Counted from the stretch's first letter, positions 36,221-47,172 are shown. The stretch is DNA of 64,000 nucleotides from Paragyromitra xinjiangensis (GCA_038503065.1 JBCAMK010000003.1:3162001-3226000); one strand, 5' to 3'. A program made the numbers and translations. The notes: generated from the letters alone by a model not told the origin.

Positions 36221-36910
36221 TCATGCATTTCCGTCCGTGTTTCCTAATCTCGAATTCGAACTTGAAGCTGAAGGCAACGCCTGTCGCTTATCCCATGCCC
36301 ATCTATTCCCCAATCTCAACAGGTCTTGCGTGAGTCCAAATACCAACCCAAAAGCCAATCCCCTCTTCGCGTTCGTTATCGCCATGCTGTACGACAGTTT
36401 ATCTATCACCAACTCGTCAGCACTTCCGCCCACCCAACTGCAAGATTCAGACCACAGACTCCAGATACTAAAAAATCCCGATAGACTCAACCCAGCTACT
36501 ACCGTGCTCAGAAAATCCGACCTCCCCCTGAGCCTATCCACCGCTTCCTCTGTGACCACGAACATGGTGACCCACGAGCAAAGCCTTGCACTCATCTTTA
36601 TACCTTGCTTCATGCCCCCAAGTGCCGTGTAGTAATTCTTGGATTTGTGGTAGAAATACCATCCTCGCTCACTGGCTGGAAAGCGGTGGGCGTTCTCAGC
36701 GCGGAAACGTAATGCAGCCTGACGGCTACCTAGGGCTCCCCCAATAGTCGTACCAATCGTGAAGGTGCCAATGTTGCAGAGAAGAAGCCGGCCGGCGAAG
36801 GTCGTCGAGAGGCGGTCATTGGGATTGTATAATGATCCAACTGGCGTAGTTTGCGGGTCAGGGACATCCTCGGATAATCCAGGTGGAGTTGGAGGTCTTG
36901 ACGAGTCCAT
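36221..36910 (-). CDS. Tim17/22/23-like membrane protein
   Basis: Single-exon protein of 229 aa. The open frame extends to 36943, but that codon is GTG; the first ATG is at 36910 (MDSSRPPTPPG). It has a short Pro-rich N-terminus and four hydrophobic, Gly-rich segments of Tim17-family character: LLLCNIGTFTIGTTIGGALG (about 38-57), IKMSARLCSWVTMFVV, FLSTVVAGLSLSGFFSIWSL and KRGLAFGLVFGLTQDLL. A polar motif, ERGWYFYHKSKNYYTALGG, lies between the first two. The family includes mitochondrial protein translocases and the complex I assembly factor TIMMDC1; I cannot tell which role applies. Location in the inner mitochondrial membrane is inference. Confidence 0.7.
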   Translation of the reverse strand: MDSSRPPTPPGLSEDVPDPQTTPVGSLYNPNDRLSTTFAGRLLLCNIGTFTIGTTIGGALGSRQAALRFRAENAHRFPASERGWYFYHKSKNYYTALGGMKQGIKMSARLCSWVTMFVVTEEAVDRLRGRSDFLSTVVAGLSLSGFFSIWSLWSESCSWVGGSADELVIDKLSYSMAITNAKRGLAFGLVFGLTQDLLRLGNRWAWDKRQALPSASSSNSRLGNTDGNA

Positions 36911-37336
36911 TAGATTGACTGAGTGGGTAGCGAGTGAGGTCACGGGAGTGAGATTGGAATAAAGCCGGGAGCCTCAGGCATGTACTACAGGCACGTCTCG
37001 GCACCCCACCATATATCTCGCTTCCCACACATCGTCGTCACTCAGCGCATTAGACATCTTTCTGAATACATGTAGTTTCTTCTAGAGGAAATTTTAATTG
37101 TGCGAAGGCCTCATTCCCAAAGCTATGCTCAAGAACAAGTTAGAATCCGTGACCCCCCCAAAAAAAACTCCATGTATGCAAATTCCTCCAATCCCCGGTT
37201 ACTACTAATCTGAATCCTAAGCCCTAAAAACTTGCTGAGATCACGTGATCACTGAAATCCGTCCAGCTCGAGCGGGGCCATCGTTCCTTTATACCCTGTG
37301 CTTGTTGCACGAAGATATTTTGAACACGACTGAGTT

Positions 37337-37506
37337 GCCTCAGGCTCGAGGAACTTGCATCAGGCTCGAGGAACCTGCATGCTTCCTGAGGTCTGCATGA
37401 AATTTTCTCAACCTCCAATCAAACGAGCTTCCTTGGCACTAGTGGCGTGTAAGAACTAGAGATGATTGGTCTTTGAAGATTCTACCCGAGCTGTCGAGCC
37501 TGAGGC
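37337..37506. repeat. 20-bp tandem duplication with 13-bp inverted repeats
   Basis: CAGGCTCGAGGAACTTGCAT at 37341-37360 is followed at once by a copy with one transition (37361-37380). GCCTCAGGCTCGA at 37337-37349 is matched by its reverse complement at 37494-37506. It may be the relic of a small foldback element. Confidence 0.6.
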
Positions 37507-37879
37507 GCCTTTGCATATCTTGATTCTCCGACCGTTGTACGGATGCAGGTTGGTGGTCCGAAGGTCGTGCGAGCCTGATGCCTAACCCCTCCTGCAGGAG
37601 GAACCCATTTCCACACAAAGGGTGCTTTCGTCGCACGAATCTGAGGATAGGGTCTCATTCGTTTTTAATTTGCATCACTCCATGATTGCACGGGCCATGC
37701 CGATGGCGAGTGTGTGGATTTTTATAAGTTTTCAGCGCTGGTAGAAAGTTGCTGGATAGAAGATCTAGAATCTTCGCTGAGAAACCGAGAGGCCAATAAA
37801 AGGCAGGAATCCCGAATCTCACGTTCCTACAATAATCTTACTAGCTAATACTACATGTACCGTATGCACTCTCGAAATA

Positions 37880-38252
37880 CCGTATTATCTGGTGAAATTC
37901 GGTTTGGCGCCAGTAGGTAGGACATACATTGGCGTACTTCGGGGGTGGGGAAAAGTCTGTCACCAGGTGGCCGTGCTGGCAGTGCGAAACTTGACCGCCA
38001 ACTTAACTTAAGACTTAAAATTTTACAGCAACCTTACAGAAAGTAGAGAGGCTTTAGAGATAAAGAAAATTAAGGGTTACTTAACGAAAGAAGATCCCCA
38101 GAGTGTTAAGGGTGAAGGGAAGAACCGGCGCTAGCATCGCCGCCCAGTGACTTTCCCCTACACCCGTGGATTCAATCTGATTCTTTCTTTTTATGCACAT
38201 CAATGTATGTTCTACCCACTAGCGCCAAACCGGATTTCACCAGATAATATGG
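37880..38252. mobile_element. Non-autonomous TIR element (Tc1/mariner-like MITE)
   Basis: Inverted repeats of about 53 bp face each other at 37880-37932 and 38200-38252, starting CCGTATTATCTGGTGAAAT and CCATATTATCTGGTGAAAT. All of the five or six differences between arms are transitions. The dinucleotide TA sits outside both ends (37878-37879, 38253-38254), which matches the TA target duplication of Tc1/mariner elements. The 270-bp interior has no open frame, so it would depend on a transposase elsewhere. Superfamily assignment is inference from the TA flanks. Confidence 0.75.
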
Positions 38253-39410
38253 TACAACCTGAAAGTACCCTAAGCTAGACCTAATATGGTATGAAATGTG
38301 GCCAAATTACCTGTATCCTCCACTCAGAATGCCACTTAAAAGATGTGTGGCTCATGCAAAGAGCAAGGTCATCCAGTACCACATTAGGCCTAGCTTGGGG
38401 CACTTTCAAGTCAATTTCGAGAGTACTAGGGCGTAGGGGTAAGTTTGGCGACAGGTGCAGCGCTCTGCTTGAGAGACTCACAGCTTTCTGAATTGTCCTA
38501 GTTTTACCAAGCAACTTAGGCCCACATTATCTATAGAGTATTCTGAATTGATTAGGTATTTCCACCGGCCTCAAAAAAGTTGTGTGAACTGGCACAGGAA
38601 AATTGACATATGTTGTCGCACCGCCATGTTCGCTAGACTTAGCACCCTACTCTAGTACATACGGTAGTATATCCGCGCGGCTCAGAACACGCACGTCAGC
38701 ACTAAATGGCTTTTGGTGGAAATAAGGCGATTGGTATTTTATGTCCTTGGTGTAGATATTTTGGTTGGAATATTTTATGATCTTTTCTTATTGTAGTTCC
38801 TAGAGGTTGAGATCCCACTGCATTCCTCTTGTAGATGGGTAGAGGTTGCATGATTTCTTTTGCTGGGTCGCAATGAAATCGGGAATTGCAGAGTTTAATG
38901 TAACCAAGTGATGCGCATGCCAAAAATAGGTGCTAGATCTGCCTACAGCACTGCCAAATAATAGACTAGACAGTGCCATCTAGGGGTATCGCTGCTAGCA
39001 AATATCAAGCCCTCCTTAGCTAGGATTCTTATAATTACCCGGGTGCTCCATTCGAGTGGCTCGGTTCTGTCTGCCTTCTTTTTTCTGGGGCGTGCTGGGT
39101 TTTAGCTCTGAACTGTATCATTGTATTTTACTGTTTTAAAACGGGTAAATCATGTAATCTTACGGGTCGCAGGGATAGCTTTCGCACAAAATCGGCCCTT
39201 TCACCTACTACATATCCCGCTGAGGAGAATATCTCCGGGCACCGCAAACTGTGAATGAACACTTGATTATTAAAGAGAACAAGGGAATTACATGTCACGT
39301 AGAAGCTCGCATGCGCGATTGTGTTCTCTAACAAAAACATTGACAAGTAATATGAACTGCTAAAATTTCCAAAATACTACTAAACCCCCTAACTACTGCG
39401 CCGCCAATAA

Positions 39411-40968
39411 TTATCTTTGCTCTTGTTTAATGAGATCACTGCGAACGTTATCTAGATCCGGCGGGATTTCCTGCAGCTGTACGCTCGGCGCACCGTTTAT
39501 ATACCTCAACTGCTCCATAATCTTGATTCGTACACCTTCAAGGTACTTTTTAGTATTCTTATTTTCGTACCTGCCCTCTTTACTGAGCGAAGGGTGGAGC
39601 TTGTAATCCGGGCCGAAATATTCCCTATACGGTGTCCGCGCTGGGAGGTCATCATCAACGCTGACGTCCAAGCATATCCTATTCACCAAATATTATGAGC
39701 GGCCAAACACGATTAAGGGTCATTGGGACGACAAACGCAGTCTCATATGTCCAAAGCCTTGAAACATTCCTTGGTGTGTACCCGCCACCTCCCAAAACTA
39801 ATAAAGGGAGGCCGAAGCTCTTAACAAACTCTACGCAGGCACCGTGAGCCTTTATATTGAGGTTGAAACAGCCTAATCGGTCACATCCCAGTGAATCGGC
39901 TCCGCACTGCAACACAACGCTGCTTGGTTGATATGTCGTTATCACTGGCTCAACGATCGATTTGAAAAGCCGAATGTAGGAATCATCGTCAATTCCATCC
40001 TTTAGTGGCACATTCAGAGCATAATGTTTGCCAGGGCCACCACCGACATCGTCCCAATTTCCAGTGCCCGGGAAAAAATTATCCTTGTCATACTTATGAA
40101 ACGAAAGTGTCATGACTCTATCAGTTGAGAAGAACGCTTGCTCTACTCCGTCACCATGGTGCACATCGATGTCAATATAGAGAACTCTCGGGTGAATGCG
40201 CAGTAGCTGGAGGATCGCTAAGACGATATCGTTGATATAACAAAATCCTGAGGCTTCTGACTTTTTTGCATGGTGGAGTCCTCCGGACCAGTTTATAGCA
40301 ATATCTGATTGACCGTTGATGAGCTTCTTCGCGGCATCTAGGGATGCGCCGGCATAAAGAGTGCAATAGTTCCATATCCCATCGAAGATCGGGCAGTCAT
40401 CGCCGATATTGAATCTGGCTAAGTCTGATCCAAAGGTTTCCGTATTTTCGGGGGTGACTCTGGCTGGTTCGGTTCCCTGTCAGATTCAGGGAATTCAGAG
40501 CAAAAGCGAGGGATTAAGGTATAACGGCTTTATATAGAAAAAAAGGAGTGCACCGTTTAAGGAACTCTAGGTAATCAGAACCATGAAATTCTCTGAGCTC
40601 ATCCTCGGCTGCTGGGCGTGTGGCATAATTGTCCATATATCGCTGCAACCCATATCCGAGAACCAGTTGATTTGTCAATGTTAACCTCCATGGTTTCATA
40701 GGATGAGTAGTTCCAAAGTGATGACTCTCGGCTTGTGCATTATGATGATAGGAAACCTTCGTAGGCGTCAGTAAGTTGCATGAAATTTCAATTTTTTAGA
40801 CGAATAATCTTCCAGGATGAAAGACCAAGGGATAGGTAAACTTACCCGTTTCTTTGTACGCCCATCTATAGGGGTAGCGGGCTCGATTGTGGAGGCAGTT
40901 TTCGTATCGTAGGAAAACGTTGCATTGCCATTGTTTCCCCACGTGTCGTAGGTCTGGACTATCGGCAT
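39411..40968 (-). CDS. Class I histone deacetylase, Hos2/HosA type
   Basis: Zinc-dependent lysine deacetylase acting in a chromatin complex; Hos2 in yeast is the catalytic subunit of Set3C. Exons: 40968..40846, 40756..40554, 40459..39737, 39678..39411 (438 aa). Visible core: [20 protein letters not shown] (formed across intron 1), [30 protein letters not shown] (intron 2), [20 protein letters not shown] with the catalytic histidine pair (about 166), [16 protein letters not shown] with metal ligands (about 207), [20 protein letters not shown], and [20 protein letters not shown]. The acceptor of intron 2 was placed at AG 40461-40460 because the more obvious CAG at 40479-40477 breaks the frame. 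[10 protein letters not shown] near the end matches yeast Hos2 rather than Rpd3. Confidence 0.93.
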
Positions 40969-41397
40969 GTCGTCTAAGATCAGCTAAGCTTATCGCTTCG
41001 TATACCTAGATTTAGAGATGGCTGTTGCCCAGAGCGAAGATACAAGTGAACGGTTCAACAAAGGAGACTGTTAACTCAGTAAATATAGGAAATGACTAGT
41101 TTTCGATGTTGCGTTGGACTGTTTATACTCTTTTATATGGTGGTGTTGCGGAGCTCAGGAATCAGACCCGATGTTCTGACGTTGCCACGGGACTGGCTGT
41201 TTGTGTGCAACCCTATTTTGAGCCGCATTTAAGGTTTCGGCACGGCTGCAGCATGTGGATCCTCTACAACGTCGCCTCATCGCTTCCTAGTGGCAACGTG
41301 TGATTCTTTTATAAAAACTTCTCTTAAACCCACCATATTCCCATTCTAGGACTTCCACGAGTTTCGCCTCACCATTCTGAATATCCTTTTAGCGAGC
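40969..41397. promoter_or_regulatory. Bidirectional promoter, deacetylase / ING gene
   Basis: Only 429 bases separate the start codons of the Hos2-type deacetylase (-) and the ING-family gene (+), so both must be driven from this interval. No TATA box or named factor site could be fixed with confidence. Confidence 0.6.
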
Positions 41398-42924
41398 ATG
41401 TCAGAAGACGCTGCAACTATTCTTGAGCAGTTCATCAACGATGGTCAGTCTATGTTTCTCTCGAACACCCCTTAAAATGGTCCTACAAAACATAAGGGAT
41501 CCTTCTTCGAGAATTTCGCTGATATAAACCCCCTAGTTGCTAACCTTCCAGCCGAAATCGCGCATATATATGAGGAAATTCAGGCCAAAGACAAGACCCT
41601 GAAGGAACACCGCGACAGTGCCTTGGCACGTGACAATTCCCTGCAAAAATATATCAAAATGCACGGAAGTCTCACAGAGAACCCGAAAGAGACGGTGTAT
41701 GTGGAGCAAATACGGAGGAATCATAAAAAAATAGAACAGATTCAAGACGAAAAGCTGGTACTCGCGAAGAAGGCGGTGGATCTAGTAGGTTTCCTATTAT
41801 ATTTCCCCTACTTTGACTAGTTTACTCTCTCTATTTCTGTGTTTATTGCTACGTAATCCGCTTCGTGTTGGATATAAACGCGCCAATTTTCCGCCATGCC
41901 TTTGTGTACTATATTATCGTCTAGGGTCTTTGTGCGCTCTCTATCTAGTAACAACGCCGTTACTTAGTGATTCTGAGGCTTTCTCTCTCATTTTGGTCTT
42001 AAATTTCCTATTCTTTCGCTTTTTTTTAAATCTAACTATATGTTATGTTTTCCCTATGCATACTGTATTCATTCTGGTCTTTGGTTACCTTTTTCTGACC
42101 TTATAACAGGTAGAAAAGCATATGAGTCGACTGGATGCAAAAATTAACGATCTTATGCGCGATGGGCTTATGCCCCAGGAACCGCTTATGACTTCTCCTT
42201 ATCCAAGCAATCTCCCTATCAGTGCTCACACTCGCCAACCCTCCATCCGCGCTTCTCCTTCTACTATTAATCCCACTCGTGCTCCTTCATTTGCTCCACC
42301 CTCCACACACCCGACTCCTGTTGCCTCCAACCCTACCCACTCCACTCCCGCTGCTACGCCCGCCGCGTCTTTCCCTGCGCCACCGTCAGTCTCTACGCCT
42401 CGCGATGGCTTGGAGAACAATAAACGTCGTCGACTGACCACACAGCAGCCCTCAACTGTGCCTACCGTATCGTCAAATCTTGCCTCTAATCCTTCCACAC
42501 CTGGTATTAAACCTGAGCCTGTAGGCCCAACTCGCTCCAATACTCCAAGCGTTAACACAAAAAAGCGTCCTAAACCACCCCCCAAACGAGAAGTCCTTAC
42601 TGAAGACGAAGATGATGATGACGACGAGGATGAGGATGAAGCTGGCGAAGATAAGCGACCATATTGTATCTGTCAACAAGTATCTTATGGGAATATGGTG
42701 GCCTGCGATGCGGAAGACTGCCCGTTCGAGTGGTTCCATTGGGGTAAGTTAAATACCACTGATTCATTTAGATTTACAGGAACTTTCATCCCGCGCTTGA
42801 AATTTGAACCACTGCTAATATATATTTGGTAAAAGCTTGTGTAAACCTTACCAAAGAGCCTCCAGGGAAGTGGTTTTGTCCTGCTTGCACAAGCAGGCGG
42901 GAGAAAGTCAAGAGCATCAAATAA
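41398..42924 (+). CDS. ING-family protein with C-terminal PHD finger
   Basis: Reader of methylated histone H3K4 and subunit of histone acetyltransferase or deacetylase complexes (Yng2 in NuA4, Pho23 in Rpd3L). Exons: 41398..41443, 41552..41784, 42110..42743, 42836..42924 (333 aa). The helical ING domain spans about 1-110 ([19 protein letters not shown] across intron 1; [20 protein letters not shown]). The middle is Pro/Ser/Thr-rich with an acidic run. The PHD finger at about 276-325 has all zinc ligands: CxC, C-x4-C, H-x2-C, C-x2-C (YCICQQ, CDAEDC, FHWAC, FCPAC), the last two pairs created by splicing. The conserved Tyr and Trp of the methyl-lysine cage are present. I cannot decide between Yng2-like and Pho23-like; Pho23 would make a functional link with the neighbouring deacetylase gene more direct. 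Confidence 0.9.
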
Positions 42925-43729
42925 TGAAAGGGTATTTCTTATTGCTCGTTTTTAATGGCGCTTGTGGGTGCTGCTACAGTCGTGAAATAAATTGGCTTTC
43001 TGTTACCCTACAGGCGAGACATTCACATGCGATGGCGTACAAAATTTCGTGCTTTCGACAGGAGTTCTGGGTCCTTTGCTATTCTTGCTACTTTGCTACT
43101 TTGCTACTTTACTACCTTTACTTTTTGTAATTTGACTCGTATCTTCAGCGTGCCTATCGACAGATTTATTTTTGTTTTTTTATCGAAATATATATTTAAG
43201 CAGGTGGGAATAAGGGTGTAAAATATCGGAGTTTCCTGGACCAGGGTTTTTCTTTCCTTGAATGCTCGAAAATTCGGCATGGCTTACCCTTTTAAAAATC
43301 ATCGAGAACAGTTTATACATCTAGGTTGTCAGAATGCCTCAATTTCTACTTCTCGGGAAGCCCTTTCGGAGGGCTTCTGGGTGTTATTATATCGAAAACT
43401 ACGAACTCGACCATTCCTGTCCCTATTCATTCGCACTTTCCTTCGGCACATGCCATACTCGCTGGTACATTATTAGCAGAGTAATGCAATGATTTCGCAC
43501 CAACAGTTCTCGTAAGGTATGTCGAGAATCCTGGAATTTTTATTAATTACGCTGGGCTAGCTGCCACTTAAGATCCTACACCCCAGCAGGTAACTCATCA
43601 GGTCACTCGTATAACATTCTCACAAATTTACAAGATCACGTTTCGAGTACTGCATAACGGGATTTAATAAGTTGACAGGTAGTTGAAATTCTACTTTAGC
43701 ATTTTGTTCTCGGTCTCCGGGGCTCTGGG
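42925..43729. other. Intergenic spacer
   Basis: 3' region of the ING gene and upstream region of the SAP-like gene. Tandem TACTTTGC/TACTTTAC-type short repeats occur at about 43080-43130. Short frames have no domains. Confidence 0.5.
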
Positions 43730-44899
43730 ATGCGTCCCAGGCCTGCAGCCTCCCACACCAGGTCGGCCGTTACACGTTCAACGCCCATGAAACTCACCCC
43801 AATAGGGACTTACTACATTCTCCGTGACAACGCAACTCTCACTCACCCAATTCCCACCCGTTTAGCCAAACAAACTTCCATCCCCTCAATGGAACCCATC
43901 AAATCAGGCTCCTTCACCTTCTCACTCCCTAGCGGGTTCCTTAACACGGGCATCCCCCGTGCCGACAAAAAGACACTCTCACACTACCTTAATCCTACGC
44001 GCCCAACCCGGAAGCATCAGCTCAAAGACTGGACCCCGCCCAAGCTCACCGGGAAATGGTGCAAAGCTCAACTCGCCCACTACGGGATTAAGCCACTCGC
44101 GGGGAGTAAGACGGAATTGGAGCAACGACTCAGGGAGGCTGCGCAGAATGGACTGTTGAAGAAACAACCGGCGGAAATGAAGTTGTTGGAGAAATATATG
44201 AGGAAAGAGTGGAAAGCGAAGAAGGATGATGCGGATAAGAAGCTGAAGTTGAGATTGAAGCAGGATGCGGAGGAGGACGACGATGGGGAGGATAATGATG
44301 CGGGTTATATAAAACCGGATTTTGATATCGGTGTCGATATTAAAAGGGAGAAGATGATCAATCTTCTTGAAGTCGACGAAGGCGGCTCGGAAGAATTGAG
44401 GAAAGTCAGAAGACGTAGGACACCTGGAGCTAAAGTTAGGACAACCGCGTTCTCGAAGAAAAACATTCTTGGAACCTGGGACGTCTCTTGCCCCGATATC
44501 CAAACCGGTCGGGCGCGCACCGAGCGTCTTACCATGGCTCTTTTCCAAGACATCGAAACCAATAGTGTCGTCGGGGAGCTGGCCTTTGGGGTCATGGAAG
44601 GGGTCCTTAGACTCAAAACAAACCCTTCGACCAAGAATCCGTCGGTGGCTTTCAACTGGGCTGGCATGGTCGGAGAAGAGGGTAATGTTCAATCGGAAGA
44701 GGGGAATGGGGAGATGAAGTTCTACGACCGCGGGGAGAAGGCAAGAGGCTCTTTTGAACGTATTAAAGGGATTGGGCAATATGTGGAATTCAACGCAGCC
44801 AAAATTAGGGACATGCCAGTTAGAGGAAGAGTAGATTTCCATAAGTACAAGGGAGTGGAGGATGAGGATAGGGAGATGTATGGGACTGATTCGGTTTAA
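43730..44899 (+). CDS. Uncharacterised protein with SAP-like motif
   Basis: Single-exon frame of up to 389 aa; I do not recognise an orthologue. The start is uncertain: in-frame ATGs at 43730, 43787 and 43889; the last (MEPIKSGSFTF) removes a low-quality N-terminus. Residues about 103-138 (KLTGKWCKAQLAHYGIKPLAG then SKTELEQRLREA is the continuous stretch) resemble a SAP motif, which binds nucleic acid: leucines spaced around YGI and GSKTEL. This is followed by a Lys/Asp/Glu-rich helical region (about 150-200) and a C-terminal part with LGTWDVSCPDI and GELAFGVMEGVLRL that looks like a folded beta-rich domain. The composition suggests a nuclear protein; function unknown. Confidence 0.7.
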   Translation: MRPRPAASHTRSAVTRSTPMKLTPIGTYYILRDNATLTHPIPTRLAKQTSIPSMEPIKSGSFTFSLPSGFLNTGIPRADKKTLSHYLNPTRPTRKHQLKDWTPPKLTGKWCKAQLAHYGIKPLAGSKTELEQRLREAAQNGLLKKQPAEMKLLEKYMRKEWKAKKDDADKKLKLRLKQDAEEDDDGEDNDAGYIKPDFDIGVDIKREKMINLLEVDEGGSEELRKVRRRRTPGAKVRTTAFSKKNILGTWDVSCPDIQTGRARTERLTMALFQDIETNSVVGELAFGVMEGVLRLKTNPSTKNPSVAFNWAGMVGEEGNVQSEEGNGEMKFYDRGEKARGSFERIKGIGQYVEFNAAKIRDMPVRGRVDFHKYKGVEDEDREMYGTDSV

Positions 44900-45716
44900 A
44901 GGTGGAGATATATTGACTCTTGGGAACCTGACTTTTGTTTATGACTCATAGAAATTAAGGAGATTTTGAGAATGGCTATTACTATGAATTAGATTGATTG
45001 CCGTTTCCATTGCCTTCTTATGAATTTAGGGACTTGGTTTAAGGGCACTTGGTAGGCGACTTGCACTAGAGGATTGGGGATTCAAGATTGTTGCCGATAG
45101 GTATGGAGCTAGAATTGCTTGTCACAATAATCAATGTATCTACAGACCCAAGAAAAATAGAAATGAAGTGGGGAAGTTAAGGTATCCTTCAATAGTTCAT
45201 TCCCCCAGTTCAGAAATCATCCTAACCTTTAGCACTTGTTATCTTACAGTAGGGGCATCATACTAGAGTTTCAAATCGACAACAGTTGACGAATGTCCAT
45301 TTCTCAAATTTCTCGCTACTCACGCAAAGTTATTTTCATCATGGAGACATTCATGAGGTATTTTCAACGAAGTTTAGGCAGCAAACAATATTTTCCACAC
45401 TGAAGATAAGGGCTAACCCACACCGAGGAAATGCAATCTCATTTCGGTTCTACAAGGAAAAGCCCAACTTTGAGAAAGAGGACAGGATCCTTATGACGTG
45501 AAGCAACCCCAAAACCGAGAGACCACTGGTGAAGTACCGAGTGACCCAGTATGATGGTAGAGTCACATGACATCTAAGCCTGGATGACAAATATGTTCTG
45601 GCAGGATCTCTCACGACGTCATCCGCCCCCAACCTACAGCTTCCCCCACCTTCGAAACATCGAAACACTTTTTCTCAGCTCACAATCAACCCACAATCTA
45701 CTATAATTAGTTCATA
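44900..45716. other. Intergenic spacer
   Basis: 3' region of the SAP-like gene and promoter of the GHITM-like gene. A CACATGAC E-box-like site lies at about 45567. No gene supported. Confidence 0.5.
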
Positions 45717-46829
45717 ATGCTACTTAACACTTTCCGTCGTCCTCTTGGGGCTACATTTCTCGCCTCGAAACCCCTAGTACGCACCTTTTCGACATCTCCG
45801 GCCATCCGCTCTCCAATACTGCGACAAGCCTTCACCCGTCCCATAGTATCTCCAAAACCGAAGAACCCATTCCAGTCGAAGCGTTTCTTCACCACCGACC
45901 CTGCGGTACTCGCACGACCACCTCGCCAGGAAGCTATCCAGAAGCTACTCTATGCTGGTGCTCTCTTTGGCGGAACTCTTCTTGCGGCGAATCTTCTGTT
46001 TAATCGGGAAACAAGGGATAGCGCAATCCCATACTATGAGCGAGCATATCTGCAGGAAACATTCACTTACACTGGTCTTGGTGTGGGGATAATTGGTAAG
46101 GTTTCTTTCACAAAAGAGGGAGTAGGATATTTGGCTAACCTAGATGTAGCAATTGCTGCGAAAGGTCTTCACAACGCTGGGTGGAGTTATAGACTCCTGA
46201 CCGCAAATCCTTGGGCTGTCCTTGGGATTGGTCTTGTAGCGAGTGTTGGCACAATGTTGGGCACTCGAGCTACTGACCCAGACAAGTAAAATACCTACCA
46301 GCCCTTCTTTGGCGCACTCCGCGGTAATCGCTGACGACTTTCCCGTAGCTACATTCAAAAGCACGCCCTTTGGACTGCTTTCAATCTGTCTCAAGCTGCT
46401 CTTCTTGCTCCCCTCTATTTCTACAGTCCTGCGATCCTCGCCCGTGCTGGCATGTACACTGTTGGTGTGATCGGATCCATCGCGTTCATCGCCGCTACTG
46501 CAAAGGAGGACAAATATCTATACCTTGGCGGCCCCCTCCTCGCTGGTGTGGCAGTCGTTGCTCTCTCTGGCCTTGCTCCTATGGTTCTCCCCATCGGTTC
46601 AAGGGCGTTGATGGGTGCCGAGGCCATCTGGATGTATGGTGGACTGGCAGTATTTGGAGGGTTCACATTGTATGACGTGCAGAAAATTATGAACCACGCG
46701 CGACTTGCAGAGAGGGGATTGATTAAGAAGGATACAGTCAACGAGAGTATCTCGCTTGAGTTAGATTTCCTCAACATCTTCATCCGACTAGTGCAGATCT
46801 TAGCGCAGAGGCAAAACAATCGGAAGTAG
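45717..46829 (+). CDS. GHITM/TMBIM5-like mitochondrial inner membrane protein
   Basis: Member of the Bax-inhibitor-1 (TMBIM) superfamily of the mitochondrial type; in animals GHITM maintains cristae and cation exchange. Exons: 45717..46095, 46150..46285, 46349..46829 (331 aa). Residues 1-60 are Arg/Ser/Pro-rich without acids up to about 60, a mitochondrial presequence (LVRTFSTSPAIRSP, KRFFTTDP). About seven hydrophobic segments follow, for example LYAGALFGGTLLAANLLF, PWAVLGIGLVASVGTML, AGMYTVGVIGSIAFIAAT, LLAGVAVVALSGLAPMVLP and AIWMYGGLAVFGGFTLYDVQ. The last includes the conserved FTLYDVQKI, and ISLELDFLNIFIRLVQIL forms the C-terminal signature. Intron 1 is 54 nt, keeps frame and contains no stop. 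Confidence 0.9.
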
Positions 46830-47144
46830 GCTGTTGTGGTTTGGGGAGTTTGATCGGTTATTCGCTTCTTTTACCAGGCGTACTTTCTCTAGGAGCCTAC
46901 AGGTTCATAGGGCCCCTCTCATGTATTTTCTATTAGATTGTAATTCCATTCCCTCCGCTCTATATAACATTGCCCTTACATCGTGCCAAAGTAGAGTCGT
47001 AGTGACCTATCAGGATATTCTCGAAGGTGTAATCATGGGACCTCACTCGAAGAAGTACATAAATTACCTGTTGGAGATGCTTCCTAATACGGGTGACCTC
47101 TCGGGCTTGGCCTTCGGAGTCTGAAATGATTGAGAGACAGGTAC

Positions 47145-47172
47145 CCGAGCACTCGGGCACTCGGGCACCCGA
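47145..47172. repeat. Octamer tandem repeat
   Basis: About three and a half copies of ACTCGGGC / ACCCGAGC-type octamers; the unit is partly self-complementary. Directly visible. Confidence 0.7.

Larger units (their letters stand above)
36911..39410. other. Intergenic spacer with repeats and a TIR element
   Basis: About 2.5 kb without coding support. Contents: two copies of TACATGTA (37077, 37852), a 12-bp palindrome containing an E-box (37239-37252 region), a 20-bp tandem duplication (37341-37380) with flanking inverted repeats, and a 373-bp terminal-inverted-repeat element (37880-38252). The right end is the 3' side of the deacetylase gene. Confidence 0.6.
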
